Assembly (NCBI RefSeq): GCF_001625215.2 | Contig: NC_030385.2 | Span: forward strand, 41,937,598-42,001,597 | Length of the DNA: 64,000 nucleotides | From: Daucus carota subsp. sativus | Lineage: Eukaryota; Streptophyta; Magnoliopsida; Apiales; Apiaceae | Direction of reading: 5' to 3' | Part shown: positions 13,635 to 26,049 of the stretch, piece by piece | Position numbering within the stretch: the first letter of the stretch is position 1 | Layout: each line of letters opens with the position of its first letter | Made by a program: the position numbers and the translations under genes | The notes under the pieces: model-generated | Database searches by the model: none | Seen by the model: the letters and a program-made list of their open reading frames with translations, nothing else | What the model was told of the DNA's origin: nothing

Positions 13635-13870
13635 ATTCCAAGGATGAGGTCGAAAATGACATTTGAGAACTGGAACCTGAAATCAGGAGTTGCAGTTGCA
13701 TGTGGTTGCATTCAGTTGCAGGAGGGAGAGGTAGTATTTTTGCAACAGTTGCATGTGGTTGCATTCAGTTGCAGGAGGGAGAGGTAGTATTTTTGCAATT
13801 TAGAAACTTAGTGTAGTAAAACTGCAAATAGCTATTCTTGAGAAAAGTAAATTTGCAAAAATTTACTTTT
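12770..13870. repeat. Fold-back element with nested (TA)n palindromes, copy 1
   Basis: The outer ends are inverted copies of each other: 12838-12890 (ACTAAGTTTTTAAATTGCAA then AATACTACC) matches the complement of 13730-13815. Inside are three (TA)n tracts at about 12973-12999, 13128-13158 and 13579-13632. Each is bordered by the phrase CATTTTCGACCTCATCCTTG, on one or both sides in inverted order, so each tract sits at the centre of a palindrome. The rest is made of TTGCATTCAGTTGCA-type words and a recurring GC-rich word, TGGCCCCGCCAGGGGCACCC. Open frames through the TA tracts translate to Tyr-Ile repeats and are not genes. Confidence 0.7.
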
Positions 13871-14034
13871 TCTTATATATTTATGAAAAAACCCCTTAAA
13901 ATTTTAAGTTTACCGTGAGCTTATTATATTTTAATATAATAATAATGGAAAAGGGCAGAGCGCGAGAGCAAGGGTTTTGGTGAAGGGGGGAAATTGAAAT
14001 TACAGAGAAACACACACACACAAAACACACAGTA

Positions 14035-16284
14035 ATGGCGTCGTCGTCGTCAGCATCGATGATAAGCCAGGGGTATGAAATGCCATGGGTGGAGAAGTTC
14101 AGACCTTCCAAAGTCTGCGATATTGTCGGCAATGAAGACGCCGTTTCCAGGCTTCAAGTCATCGCTCGTGATGGCAACATGCATAATCTCATCTTAGCTG
14201 TATGTAGTAACTCTTTTACCCCTAACTAATTTCTTTATTTTTTTAATTTTGTTTTGTGAACCCTAATTTATTGGTTGTTTTGTTGTATTGGGTGATATTT
14301 GGTTGTGAATTGTATATAATTGCTGTAGTTTTCGGGTTTGTAAGAGTATTTGATAAGCGAACAAAGGGTTAATTGACTGTGGATTTATAGGAGATTGCCT
14401 CTTTTGAGTTAGTTTGTGATTCGAATAAGATGAATGTGGCTTCAATTGAATTAACTCGGAGCAATTAAAATAAAAAAAGGTAGGAAACTTCTGACTCTGT
14501 CTTTAGAGGCAAACTATCAAACATGTGGCCGTGTAGTAGCAAACGAAAATATATGAGTAGGGTGGAATAGCGACTAAAAGGAGTACAGGTATTATAATGA
14601 TATATATGACATTTAAGGTGATTTGTATGTGGGTAATAATCCCTGCACCCTCGGAACACACTTGCTTACGAATTACATTTTTTTCCAAATATATATTTGC
14701 ATTTTCTAGATACGCAGGTGCCTTCCTTCATCAGCATTTTTGTTGATTGTGATTTATAGGGACCTCCTGGAACTGGTAAAACCACCAGTATACTGGCTCT
14801 TGCACATGAGCTCTTGGGACCAAACTGCAAGGAGGGAGTGTTGGAACTCAATGCATCAGATGACAGGTATGCGATATCTTTACTTGTTTTGCTTGTGTAT
14901 TAAGATCATTACATTTGAAATTGGAATTTGGCTTTGCAAGTCTCAACATATCAAACAATTATGGATTTTTTCAGGGGAATTGATGTTGTGAGAAACAAGA
15001 TTAAGATGTTTGCGCAAAAGAAGGTCACTCTACCTCCTGGGCGGCACAAGATTATCATTTTGGACGAAGCTGACAGGTCAGTGATGGTTTTATTTTGATA
15101 GATTGCCCAAACATAAAATAACCTTTAGGTTCATCTTGTTTATAATTTACTTTTATGTGTGCCAAAATTGGCCCAGAAACCTACTTTTGATTCTGTTAAG
15201 GTCCTGTTACTCTTACATATATGATATATCTGGATTTTGTCTTTCACTTCTGTTTTAATTTTGATTTATCTCTTGAATATTTTTCCATCCTAATTGTGGT
15301 GCTTGGGCTCTGGGATGCTATTTGCCTGAATAAATCACTACTTTTAGCATGACATCTGGAGCACAACAAGCCTTAAGGAGGACGATGGAGATATATTCGA
15401 ACTCCACACGGTTTGCTCTTGCTTGCAACACTTCCTCAAAGATCATTGAGCCTATTCAGAGTAGATGTGCCCTTGTAAGGTTTTCAAGATTATCAGATCA
15501 AGAGATCCTTGGACGTCTCATGGTGGTGGTTGCAGCAGAAAAGGTGCACTTTCACTATCAAGCTTATTTCATATTGTCTTATAAAGTGTTATATTTTCTG
15601 GTGATTGATTACTTTCCTCAACTAGTAAGGATGACTATATCTGATATTTCATCTGTAAATAAGACTGCTGTGTTCATGTGTCATAGGTTCCTTACATTCC
15701 AGAAGGCCTTGAAGCTATTATATTCACTGCTGATGGTGATATGAGACAGGCATTGAATAACTTGCAAGCAACATTTAGTGGATTTCAGTTCGTGAACCAA
15801 GAAAATGTGTTTAAGGTCGCTATTTCATTTATGTTATTATTAGCCTAATGCTGGCTTTCCGTTTCGACTCTTAAAATATTTGAGCTTGATTTACAGGTCT
15901 GTGACCAGCCTCATCCCCTGCATGTAAAGAACATGATCCGCAATATTCTCGAGGGAAAATTCGATGATGCCTGTTCTGGTCTAAAGAGTCTCTACGATCT
16001 CGGCTATTCGCCCACTGACATCATCACAACGCTTTTCCGAATCATAAAGAACTATGATATGCCAGAATACCTGAAATTGGAATTTATGAAGGTACACATG
16101 GTATACTGAACCACCAAATATGTTGCTCCTATTAACTTTTCTGATGCCACGTTTTTGTATTATATTATTCCAGGAAACTGGTTTTGCCCATATGAGAATC
16201 TGCGATGGAGTTGGTTCATATCTTCAACTTTGTGGTCTATTGGCTAAGTTTGCATTGGTCCGGGAGACAGCCAAAGCTGCATAA
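14035..16284 (+). CDS. RFC2: Replication factor C subunit 2 (clamp loader small subunit)
   Basis: Seven exons, 334 residues: 14035-14199, 14760-14866, 14975-15076, 15348-15543, 15687-15815, 15897-16091, 16174-16284, all GT-AG. This AAA+ ATPase carries the RFC box [18 protein letters not shown] near the N-terminus, Walker A GPPGTGKT (56-63), Walker B ILDEAD (about 118-123), and the SRC motif (163-165), which supplies the arginine finger to the neighbouring subunit. The C-terminal collar region is present ([20 protein letters not shown]). As part of the RFC pentamer it loads the PCNA ring at primer-template junctions in the nucleus. Length matches plant RFC2 (about 333). Nothing is missing; it looks intact. 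Confidence 0.96.
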
Positions 16285-18424
16285 ACAAATTCCTCTAGTA
16301 AGAAGCTTATGTTAAATGGATTTCGTCTTGGTTTCTTATATACTACCTTTTGTCAGTCAATCTTCAGCGTTGTATGAATGAAGTGTATTACTCAAGTAGC
16401 TTGCGGATATTGAGGATAGCAACTTTGTGGTTCAGTGTTTCTGCAACTCTTTTAACCAAGCAGTGAGGAACAGATCTGCCAAAAAAAACTTTCATGGATA
16501 TAAATATGCTTTCCCATGAGTGTTTTATTGCTTGATTTATCCAATATTTTAAAACCTTTAAAGATAAGTTGGGACACAACTCTGATGTTCATCATTATGG
16601 GCAAATCTGTACGCGACTCTGAACATTTGTGTCACGAAATATACGTGACCATTCCTTATAATTTAAAGCTGAACAGAAACTACAGGAGCAAGTCACAAAA
16701 TAAGTCCTGTGTCAAATTTATATAATACTCTGATACTAATGAATAATGATAAAGAAACTTGAAATGCTGAAAGCAAAATTATTGAACAAATTCTTAGAAA
16801 TGGATATTATAGAAAATTTTAAAATGGTTACTATCAGTTAATAAAATAAGTGCAGAAATGTGACTCAGAATGTATTATTAAAAATTAGAATGTATTTTAA
16901 ACGACCTTGAATATCCATGTCAGTGTTGTAAAAATCCTGATTAATCTCCGAGTAGTCCTTAAGAGCATGAGCATCTCCAAAAGCTTTCTAATTGACTCTT
17001 AAATATAATATAAAAAATTAGGCTCTTAATGATTTAGTACAAAGTTAAGAGCATGTATAGTGCTCTTTATATTTCTTCTCTATATCATATTTTATTCATG
17101 TTGGACTCCACTAAAACAAAGATCCAAATTTAAAAGTGGGAATGAATTGGAGGGAAAGAGTTTTTTATTAATAAAAATAAGTTAAGAGCCAAGTTGTGGC
17201 TCCTAAAAGAGAGAAGAGAGAATGAGCTCAAGGGGAAATGTTATTTCCAGAGCAGAAGAGCAAGAAAAGATGAAATTACCCTCACATTATTTTTTTCCTT
17301 TTGTTGTTATTGTATATACACGGGGTCAGTTTTGTCTTTTTATCCTTGTTTGCTCTGAATATAAAAAATCAGCTCTAAATATAGTATTTCCCTTTTAAAA
17401 AGCCTCTAAGAGTCATGTGTGGCTCTTTATTTTTTCACTTAAGAGCTTGAATACTGAATAGAGAACCTCTTGGAGATACTCTAAATATAATTTTATTGAT
17501 TATACACTGATTTGACCAAAAATCCTCGATTTATAAAAAAAAATTCTGACAATTCTCAATAAATCCCAAGTCGACGTCAATTGATTAGTTCCGATGTGAT
17601 CTCTACGATCATGCTCTAACACAGCTAATCAAGTCGAACGGTAAATCTGAAATGCATCTGTTTATTATCTGTGCTCTAATTGGACAGAGAATAACACCCT
17701 AGATTGTTGCAAGAAAAGAGGGAAAAAAGCACAAGAAATGTTTTACTACAATTTTCTTACATTCAAATTGTATTACACTGGCCAAGATTCATATCATGTA
17801 TGGTTATTTCTACTTTCTTATGCAGTAAAAACTAAGTTAAAAAAAATGTAAAAAAACAGAATCAATAATTCATTTCAGACCAACTGAAATGCTGCTTATA
17901 GGATTGTAGGTAACCACCGGACGTGAAAATGAAACATACTGAACATATATATATAAACATACCCATTCACCGAAAAAGGTTGGTTCAAATTGAAGTTAGC
18001 TAACAAAATACCAACAAATTTGTGAATCCGTCTTTATATATTAATAATTACCTTTTCACATACGATATTTTTCTTCAATGTTATAAATCATACGACTTTT
18101 TTCACCTATTATCACGAATCTTGACTTCATAGTCATAAATAATTTTTTTTATTTTTAATAAAAATAAATTTTTTAAAATTTAAATTAAATCCAAAAATGT
18201 AAAATTATAATTTATAATATTATAATAATTGGAGCAGCAAATCGTGTATATATAACTTGAAAACTTCCCCATCTCCCAAATTGCATTCAGTTGAAGTAAC
18301 TCCCTTTACTACTCCCTTCCAAGTTACTTCTTTCAGTTTCATCTAATCCACCTCTACATACATCACAATTATATATACACACAAACAAATACTACCCATT
18401 TGCACACATTTGCAAAGCTTCAAG
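16285..18424. other. Intergenic stretch between RFC2 and RBL2-like genes
   Basis: It contains the RFC2 3' UTR, a Tourist-like MITE (own entry) and AT-rich sequence. The last ~200 bp before 18425 should hold the rhomboid promoter and leader; a TATATATAA stretch at about 18247-18256 is a possible TATA box. No other gene is visible. Confidence 0.55.
16969..17481. mobile_element. Tourist-like MITE
   Basis: The ends are inverted: GAGCATCTCCAAAAG at 16969 and CTTGGAGATACTC ending at 17481. The interior is AT-rich with repeated TTAAGAGC words and no coding capacity. The GAGCATCTCCAA end is characteristic of PIF/Harbinger-derived MITEs. I could not confirm an exact three-base target duplication. Confidence 0.6.
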
Positions 18425-21265
18425 ATGGCAAATTACAGAGATCCAGAGAGCAGAGGAAGGCACAAGAGAGGTAGCAGCTCTTCTGGGGAGACTCAGTGGA
18501 CTTCTTGGTTGGTTCCTTTGATTGTGGTGGCAAATGTAGCTATGTTCATTGTGATTATGTATCAGAATGATTGTCCCAAGAAGAATTCTGGGGCCAGAGG
18601 TGATTGTGTGGCCAAGTTTCTCAAAAGATTTTCTTTTCAGCCTCTTAAGGAGAATCCTCTTTTTGGGCCCTCTTCTTCTGCGTAAGTTTGCTTTCTTTTT
18701 TGCCCAAGTTTTGATTTTTTTTATGAGCTTTTTGAGATGGTTTGGTGAGAATTAACTAAATGAGCTTTTTGGTATTTGGGTTTTCAAATTATGTGTTTTT
18801 AGTGTTTTGAATCTGAGGATTTGTGGAGAAGTTGAATGGGGTTCTTGGTTGGGAGAAAGGGGCAATAAATATTGGAGCTTTAGTATTAAAAGTTCGATTT
18901 AGTGAAATTTCGACTAGTTTGAGTTTTTTGCGATGATGGGTTTTTTGTGATGTTGTCTTTTGTTATTCTTAATTTGAGACTTTTAATTAAGAAATAGTAA
19001 ATAAGTGGAAAAAGGGTATTAAGCTTAGTATAACTTTGAAACTTGTAGTGTTCTGCAGAGGAATTGTGAAAAAGCTTTTCCCTTTTGCCCTTTTGGGAGT
19101 GCCCTTAACTGCCTTTTGTATTTTTTGGTGAACTAAGTTTTAGGCTTGTATATTAGGCACTGATCTTGCTGTTCATACGCTGATCTTGCTGTTCATACGC
19201 AATTGTTTAGTATTATGCCATTAAAACATGAATTTAGCAAGTTTTACATTTCCTGGGGCCAGAATGTGTTTGCAAGCCATTTTAGGAATCGAGAGAGGTG
19301 ATGGATTTAAGTTATCTTCTTCTAATTTGTTCAAATATGGCATAATATCCATTTGGGGCCTTCTTCCAACACCTAAAAATTTTAGATGGACTGATTCTCA
19401 ACATGGTATCAAAGCTCAGGTTTGGCGGATGTCTCAGGTTCGACTCTCCGCCACCCCCAAGATTCTCACAATATAATATGGACAATAGCTCTAATGCGAG
19501 GACTTGCATAAATTATATTTGATTAGAGTTAACAAATCATAATTTGGTAATGGTAATGACAGCATCTTTTGTACAAATCCGGAAAACTTAATATAATTGA
19601 TAAAAATATTAAAAGCTAAGTGATGTTATTTGTTTGCGCTAGCTGGAAGCTGAGCAGTTATAGTTATAATTTACTCGATCTGAATTCTGCCTTTACTTGT
19701 GCAGACTGGAAAAACTAGGAGCTTTAGAGTGGAACAAAGTAGTGCACGGGAATCAAGGATGGAGACTTTTCACTTGTGTTTGGCTGCATGCCGGTGTAAT
19801 TCATCTACTGGCGAATATGCTAAGCTTGGTGTTTATAGGGATTCGTCTAGAACAGCAATTTGGATTTGGTATGTTTTTATATTGCATTCAGAATGTGCAA
19901 AAAGAGCTAGTAATGAACTTTGAAATGAAGTAGGAAAAAAGAATAATAAATACAAGAGTCCTCTAAATTTACTGTGACAGTAGAACACAATAAACATTTA
20001 TTATGTTATAACTCCACTTCTAAAAATATTTATCTGTAGACCTTATCGATTAAACTCTTCTCTGGTAGATTATTTTGTAACCAGTTTTGCCTTCAACTGA
20101 TATTAAGCAGAGTTGATTTGCTTACTGTTTATATATGGGTAGCCTGATGTGTCATGAACAACCCTAGTTTATTCTAATATTATTCTTAATTTTCTAATGA
20201 TTTTGTTTTTTGATTTACTATTGGCAGTTCGAGTTGGGGCTATATACTTGTTATCCGGATTTGGCGGAAGCATACTCTCTGCCCTTTTTATTCAGCGCAA
20301 CATATCTGTTGGCGCTTCTGGTGCTCTTTTTGGACTTCTTGGAGCAATGCTATCAGAACTCTTAACTAACTGGACTATTTATGCTAATAAGGTGAGTGTT
20401 CCCGCAACCCCATGTCTTTACCCATCACGCAACCCTATGTAAATTTCAAGCTTTTAGAGAAAATGAGTCAAGAGTCTTGTCACGAGATACAAAAGTATGA
20501 CAGTGGACATAAATACATCTTGTCCTATCGATGAACGGTTTCTTTGTCATCATTTCTTGATATCATGTATGAAATTATGTCATCTATAAATTGTTGAAGC
20601 AGATGTAACTGCCTGCTGTTATTTTGTTTTCCTGTGTTATGATGGAATTCGTCAAACTAGTTCACGAAATTGATACATATATTCTATTTTTGACCTTGTA
20701 GGCAGCAGCTCTGATAACTCTTGTGGTCATCATTCTGATAAACTTAGCGGTTGGAATTCTTCCCCATGTTGACAACTTTGCACACATTGGAGGCTTCTTG
20801 TCAGGGTTTTTTCTTGGTTTTGTGTTTCTTATCCGTCCCCAATTTGGTTGGCTGGAGCGCCAGCATCTTCCCGTCGATGCTCGACTAACGTCCAAGCACA
20901 CAGTGTATCAATACATATTTCTGGTGGTTTCCCTGATTCTGCTTATTGTAGGGTAAGTGATATCTCCCAATATAAATCAATAATAACAAACAATAATATA
21001 GCTTAAAATGTTTTGCAACCCTCAAACTTAGCCCTTTAAAGCACAAAGTTTGTTTGTTGACCTAATGACCTGTTGTGAAAATGTTAAATTCAGTTTTTTT
21101 TACAAATTGATTCCAATCAAGATTTCATTTTCATCTTTTCCTGTGATACATTGCAGGTTTACTATCGGACTAGTCATGCTCTTCCGCGGAGAGAACGGAA
21201 ACGACCATTGCAGCTGGTGTCATAACTTAAGCTGTCTGCGTACTTCAAGATGGAAGTGCGACTAA
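18425..21265 (+). CDS. RBL2: Rhomboid-like intramembrane serine protease, RBL2 type
   Basis: Five exons, 314 residues: 18425-18681, 19705-19868, 20228-20391, 20702-20952, 21157-21265. The ATG at 18425 gives the N-terminus [11 protein letters not shown], like that of Arabidopsis RBL2. A first membrane segment ([19 protein letters not shown]) is followed by a conserved Cys-containing loop ([16 protein letters not shown]), then the rhomboid core: the WR motif in [13 protein letters not shown], the HLLANM helix, [12 protein letters not shown] with catalytic Ser171, and FAHIGGF with catalytic His223. A seventh segment follows, and then a Cys-rich tail (CSWCHNLSC). The family cuts substrates inside the membrane; plant RBL2 is reported in the secretory pathway. 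All catalytic residues are present. The 3' UTR runs toward the convergent carboxylesterase gene. Confidence 0.95.
19158..19200. repeat. Short tandem duplication in rhomboid intron 1
   Basis: The 20-base word GCTGATCTTGCTGTTCATAC occurs twice back to back, with a one-base difference at the first position. This is a recent slip-type duplication. Confidence 0.8.
19340..19510. mobile_element. Fossil retroelement fragment in rhomboid intron 1
   Basis: The text near 19402 (CAACATGGTATCAAAGC) resembles the tRNA-Met primer-binding site that follows plant Copia-type LTRs, or equally the head of a tRNA-derived SINE given the box-B-like AGGTTCGACTC at 19436. It is a short, broken remnant without coding sequence. 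Its family is uncertain. Confidence 0.35.
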
Positions 21266-21783
21266 CCTGAGTTTTTTTAGCACCTACACCATTTACTTAC
21301 TGTCCCCTCTAATTCTGTTTCTTTTCTCTCTTATATTTTCTTGCTTAATGTTGTTAATATAGTTTTCATATTTTGCCTTTGGCTTTTGTACATTTTTATA
21401 TTTTATTATTGAATTTTTATGAGAATTGAATGCTGACAAAGTTGGTTTTTGTGGATGACAGGCCTGATTCCTAATGTCCTCCAGGCCTTTATGTTATTGT
21501 TTGTTATATTTTTCGTGAAGTTGGCTTTGGTTACTCTTTCCTGGATCAGCCCAATGGTTATTAGATCTCAGCTTGATAGGAAGAAAAGGTAAACGATTTG
21601 AATTTTTTTAACTAAACATGCCACAGTATGAGTTAATGATTAATTTACATAAGAACCTGAAAAATACTCAAGGGTGTATAGACCTTCTAGTTGCTCTGCT
21701 TGCCTGAGGTGTATAAAAACTTCAAATTCACCCCCGAGAACTTGTATTGTTTCAAGAGTCTCCAAGAATGATATCGAGATTTG

Positions 21784-23933
21784 TCACATAGAAACAAAGG
21801 GAACGCCCTTGGAAAGTGCACTCATCTGATTGTGAACAAACTGTCTGATCTCTCCAATTAGATATCCTGCTTCACGCAGCTCTGGAAACACATAAAATGC
21901 ATGAACCATAGTCGGATACTCTAATATAGTCGCTTGTTTGTTGTGGCTTCTAAGCCACTCATAGTATCTCCTTTGCCAATCTTGCAATATATCAAAACCA
22001 CCTATGACCACTAATGTGGCTGGAAATTCCAGCAACGATGATATGTTCACAGCCTTCGGACCGCTGACATTGATGGCCTCGTGATCGCGGTCCGAGTCGG
22101 GCAAGAGTGCCTTCCACATCCAATCTGTTCTTGAGATGTTGACAATGGGAGCCTTCACTAACCTTCTTTCTGATTCTGTTCGCTCTTCTCCCCCGAAAAA
22201 TGGTTGAATTGCCACAAGGCCTATCACCTTTAATAACCAACAGTATTGCACAGATCAACAATATATTTGTCTCATTCTAATAACAAAAATGAAATGGCTA
22301 GTTGAACTGTATTGCACAGATCAACAATGTTAACAGTGAGTAGTAAATTTCTTGTAATGGCAAAAAGTTATTTTGATATCTACCCGTAATAAAGAAAGAG
22401 AGTCATATACGCCAAGTTATATACATAATAAATTATCAAATTAAATTCCTTCTATATTTGTGTTGTAAATCACATGTGTCTGGACTCTGGAATAATAACT
22501 ACAGTTTGTTATAGAAGTTAATAATATATGTCCATTCAAAATAATATAAATTAATATATGATTAATATATGATACTCCCTCCGTCCCAATGAATTGTATA
22601 CAGTTTCCTTTTTGGGACGTCCCACCAATTGTATACATACCAAAAGTAGTAACTTTTATAATATAAAATAACATTACACCAACTACTTTCTTCCACTATC
22701 TCCATTCTATAATAATATAAACACTATTACACCCACTACTTTCCTCCACTATCTCCATTCTATAATAATATAAACACTATTACACCCACTAATTTCCTCC
22801 ACTATCTCAAACATATTATTAAATATAAATGGGTCCCACCACTATACTCACTTTTCATCTAACTCTACTCATTTTTTACACTTTTTCTTGGTCTCCGTGT
22901 CCCAGCCATTTGTATACAAATGACTGGGACGGAGGGAGTATAAAAATAGAAATATAAAATAGTTTACATATAAATGATCTTCTACGTTTTTAAAATCCCG
23001 AAATTCATTCAATTTATTATAATATAAAAAATGATTTAATTTCTATATATTGTAAATTTGACTATCCAGTCAAAGATTAAAATTATATAATTTTTAATGA
23101 AAAATAAATACAAAATATAAGATGTATTGACATTTTTGGGGACGTGAGGAGTTGTCATGCTCTTTTTGTCCTGTCCCAAGCACGAAAAATAAATATATAA
23201 AATATAAGATGTACTGGTATTTTAAGGATTAAAGATTTTAAAACGTAACAAAATAACTAACAAAGTGACTAAAATCATATATGAGAAATGCATGCATGTA
23301 AATTACAAGCCATAAAAAGAAAGTGATCGAAGCATCACTTGCCTTGAGTTGCTGAAACGAAAACCCAGCGGCTTTGACAGCCACATGATGAGCAATATTT
23401 CCTCCGGCACTGTCTCCGACTAAAAAACAGCACGACATGTCAGCATAATCCGGCAAAAGCTTATCCTTCTTGTTATTCTCATCCAAATACTTCAACGCAT
23501 CAAACCCATCGTTAATCTGCGCCGGATACCGATATTCCGGCGCCAACCTATAATTCACCGACACCATTACCGCCGGAATTTTCGTACAAAATCTCCGGCA
23601 AACGGCGTCGTAGTTCCTACTATCAGCACTCATATAAACAAAACCACCACCGTGGAAAAAGAAAATGACCGGCAGGTGGGCCGGCTCGGAGTCTTGGGTT
23701 ACCGGCAGGTAAATCCTAACCCACAGGTTCCGGGTTCGATCCACGGTGACATCGTAGGATTTAAAGCCGTTAAAGGGGTCGGGGTAGGTGGGTGATTTGA
23801 CGTTGAGAGCGTTGAGGAGACGGCGGTTGACGGTGCCGTTGGGGCGGCGAGTGAAGTCGGTGATGAAGGAGGCGACGGAGATGGCAATGCGGGTTTTCCA
23901 GGGGAGGACTGGTGATGATGTTGTAACCTCCAT
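21784..23933 (-). CDS. CXE18: Carboxylesterase, CXE18-like (alpha/beta hydrolase fold 3)
   Basis: Two exons, 23343-23933 and 21784-22227, give 344 residues, close to the ~346 of Arabidopsis CXE18. Motifs are complete: oxyanion-hole HGGG (94-97), nucleophile elbow GDSAG (Ser175), acid GGFD (Asp276) and the histidine in MVHAFY (His306). The phrases [15 protein letters not shown] and RTDWMWKA are typical of this CXE branch, which is related to the gibberellin receptor GID1 but keeps the full triad and so should hydrolyse small esters; the substrate is unknown. The single intron begins with GC (AAG|GCAAGT) and ends in AG, a rare but legal donor. The joined frame reads QLK-VIGL as in the family. 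The intron contains a Stowaway MITE. The gene is convergent with the rhomboid gene. Confidence 0.93.
22575..22938. mobile_element. Stowaway MITE in the CXE18-like intron
   Basis: The terminal inverted repeats start CTCCCTCCGTCCCA and end in the complement (TGGGACGGAGGGAG), flanked by TA on both sides (22573-22574 and 22939-22940). This is the classic Stowaway/Tc1-mariner signature. The interior holds about three tandem copies of a ~55-bp unit (ACTACTTTCTTCCACTATCT and relatives) between about 22680 and 22810. There is no coding capacity. Confidence 0.93.
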
Positions 23934-25309
23934 TGTTTTTTGGAGAATTTTGTGTTTATATTTGTGGGAGATTTGTTAGGTTTTATTTAAGAAAAATGAC
24001 CTACCAGGATTATATATTAGCCTTTTCAGACGGATATTTGGGTTTGAGTTTGAGGTTTTGATTCTTGGATCATGCGTTGATGATGATATGAAATGAGAAA
24101 GAAGATGAAGCAAATGAGAGGCTTGATTCCTGGAACATGTATTTATAATGAGATGAAATCAGGAGAAAGGAGGAGATGAAACAAATAAATGAATGAATTT
24201 TGTGTGTGATAGTTTTATTTAAAGGATCTGATATTTTAGGAAGTTTTATTAAAATTGAGATCTGCAGTATTCTGTGTCAGGACAGGGGATGAATTTTTTT
24301 TGTGTTTGTAAATATGAGTTGGTATAATTCTTAATTATTTAATTCAGAGAATTATTTGTATATTATTTGTATATAGTATAATAATAATATACAATATTTC
24401 GAGAACGTTTTATGATCCTGCTCTAAATACAGTAGTTATGGGTGATGTGTCGTTATTTCTTGAATTTGAAAAGTGATTTTTTTTTCCAGAAGAAATGAAA
24501 ATAAAGAAATATTGGAGTTGAAATTTGTTTTCAGAAGTTCCCGGAGAATTATTTATAGACGCCATAATATACAAATAAAATAATTATTTTTGGATGTCTT
24601 AAAAATTTGTCAAATGATAACTCCCATCTGTCAATATTAGTCCATTTATCAAATGATAGCTCCCATCTGTAAATATTAATCTGTCGAAATGTTAACCCTT
24701 CAGATGTTAGAGACTAAAAAAAGAACTCGTTCAAGTTGACTATCTGTATGTGGTTCAGTGTCATGAATGTATATAAAAAGAGATCAATTTTAATTTTTAA
24801 TTTTTAATTCATTTACTGCAAAACATATTTATATAAGAATATATTTGTAGTAAGGGAAACAACCTGGATATTTGGATTATAAAATTTTAATATCTTAAAA
24901 TTAAAATCTTGAATTTGATCATTAAAAACATCTAAAAATGTCTATAATTTAAAAATCTTTAATTAAAATCTAAAAATCATGCAATATAAATCGGCAAGAC
25001 AAATTTGTCAAAAAATCATTATATATATTGGCACTTCCCCTGAACATATATACATGATAATTCAAAGAGTTTGAACCAAAAATCTGGTCAAGAAATTGTA
25101 TGTGAAAATTACGAAAATTTTAAATTTTGAGCGAGTGATTAGTCATTAAAGGATATTCTCAGCCTCAATTTTGTCGGGCCCATTACACAAAATTATAAAA
25201 AAGTCAAACATCTTTGATAGAAAATGTTTGTAGTGAAACCCATCAATAAAGTTTTTATTGATAAATTTATTTTATTGCAATGATATTTGTATTAGAATAA
25301 TATGCGTTT
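23934..25309. other. Upstream region of the CXE18-like gene
   Basis: This is AT-rich, with a short direct repeat (ATGATA(A/G)CTCCCATCTGT) at about 24615 and 24653. No gene is visible. The promoter for the minus-strand carboxylesterase should be in the first few hundred bases. Confidence 0.5.
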
Positions 25310-25760
25310 TTTTGATTAAAGTCGCGATCCTATGCCCTCCCGAGAGATTCATTACGAACACTAACGCAAGCAACGTTTTTTTTTGTCGTTGATGGTTGCA
25401 GTTTCTTCTCTTCGTTCGATCGAGATGCTTCGCTCCAACACCTATGATATGAGCTGAGTACCATTTGATGAGTAACTGAGAACAAATGAGAGGAATATGG
25501 AAAGAATGAAGTATTGAAAGAGGAAGTCATTGCTAGTAGTAACGCGCGAGCTTGTTGTAGTCGGTCCTAAAGGGAGAACCTTGCTGCTTACTTGCTATAT
25601 CCTCGCGCCCTTTTGCATGGCTCGGCTTCTTCTTCGAGCCCTACTTCTCCCTCCCCACTCCTCCCTCCCCCCGTTCTGCCTTCTAAAACCTAGCAACCCT
25701 TTCCTTTGTATCGGATCTTTCCCGCTTTCCTTACTTTCCTTCCTTGGCTAGTTTTAATTT
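25310..25760. other. Possible nuclear insert of mitochondrial DNA
   Basis: The base composition is much closer to even than in the flanks, and the texture (GCCCTCCCGAGAGATTCATT; AACGCGCGAGCTTGTTG; C-rich blocks at 25630-25680) resembles plant mitochondrial intergenic DNA. I recognise no mitochondrial gene in it. The neighbouring plastid fragment makes an organelle origin more likely. This is inference from composition only. Confidence 0.35.
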
Positions 25761-26049
25761 TCCACTTTGTTGTGTTCATACAAGAAGTCAGAAAGTTGTA
25801 ACAATTAAGATTCATAAGAGGAAGAACTGGCTTTTCAGCTGAAAGGAGGTGGAAGCTAATATATTTTTTAAAAAAAAATTCATAAACGTGTCTGAATTAA
25901 TATTTTAATTAGATATGTTAAATAAGTATGTTTTTAATAATAAAAATCTTATAAAAAATGTGCAACTGAAAGGTATTTATAAATAAAGATCACACACACA
26001 CATATATACACACACGTTATAAAAGTTGCACGTGGATTGAGATTTTAAA

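Noticed and set aside
12973-13764. Open frames rich in Tyr-Ile on both strands
   Set aside because: They are translations of (TA)n tracts and their palindromic borders; no start context, splice pattern or homology.
25530-25751. 73-codon frame in the mitochondria-like stretch
   Set aside because: Low-complexity Leu/Pro frame in C/T-rich DNA, no known mitochondrial protein.
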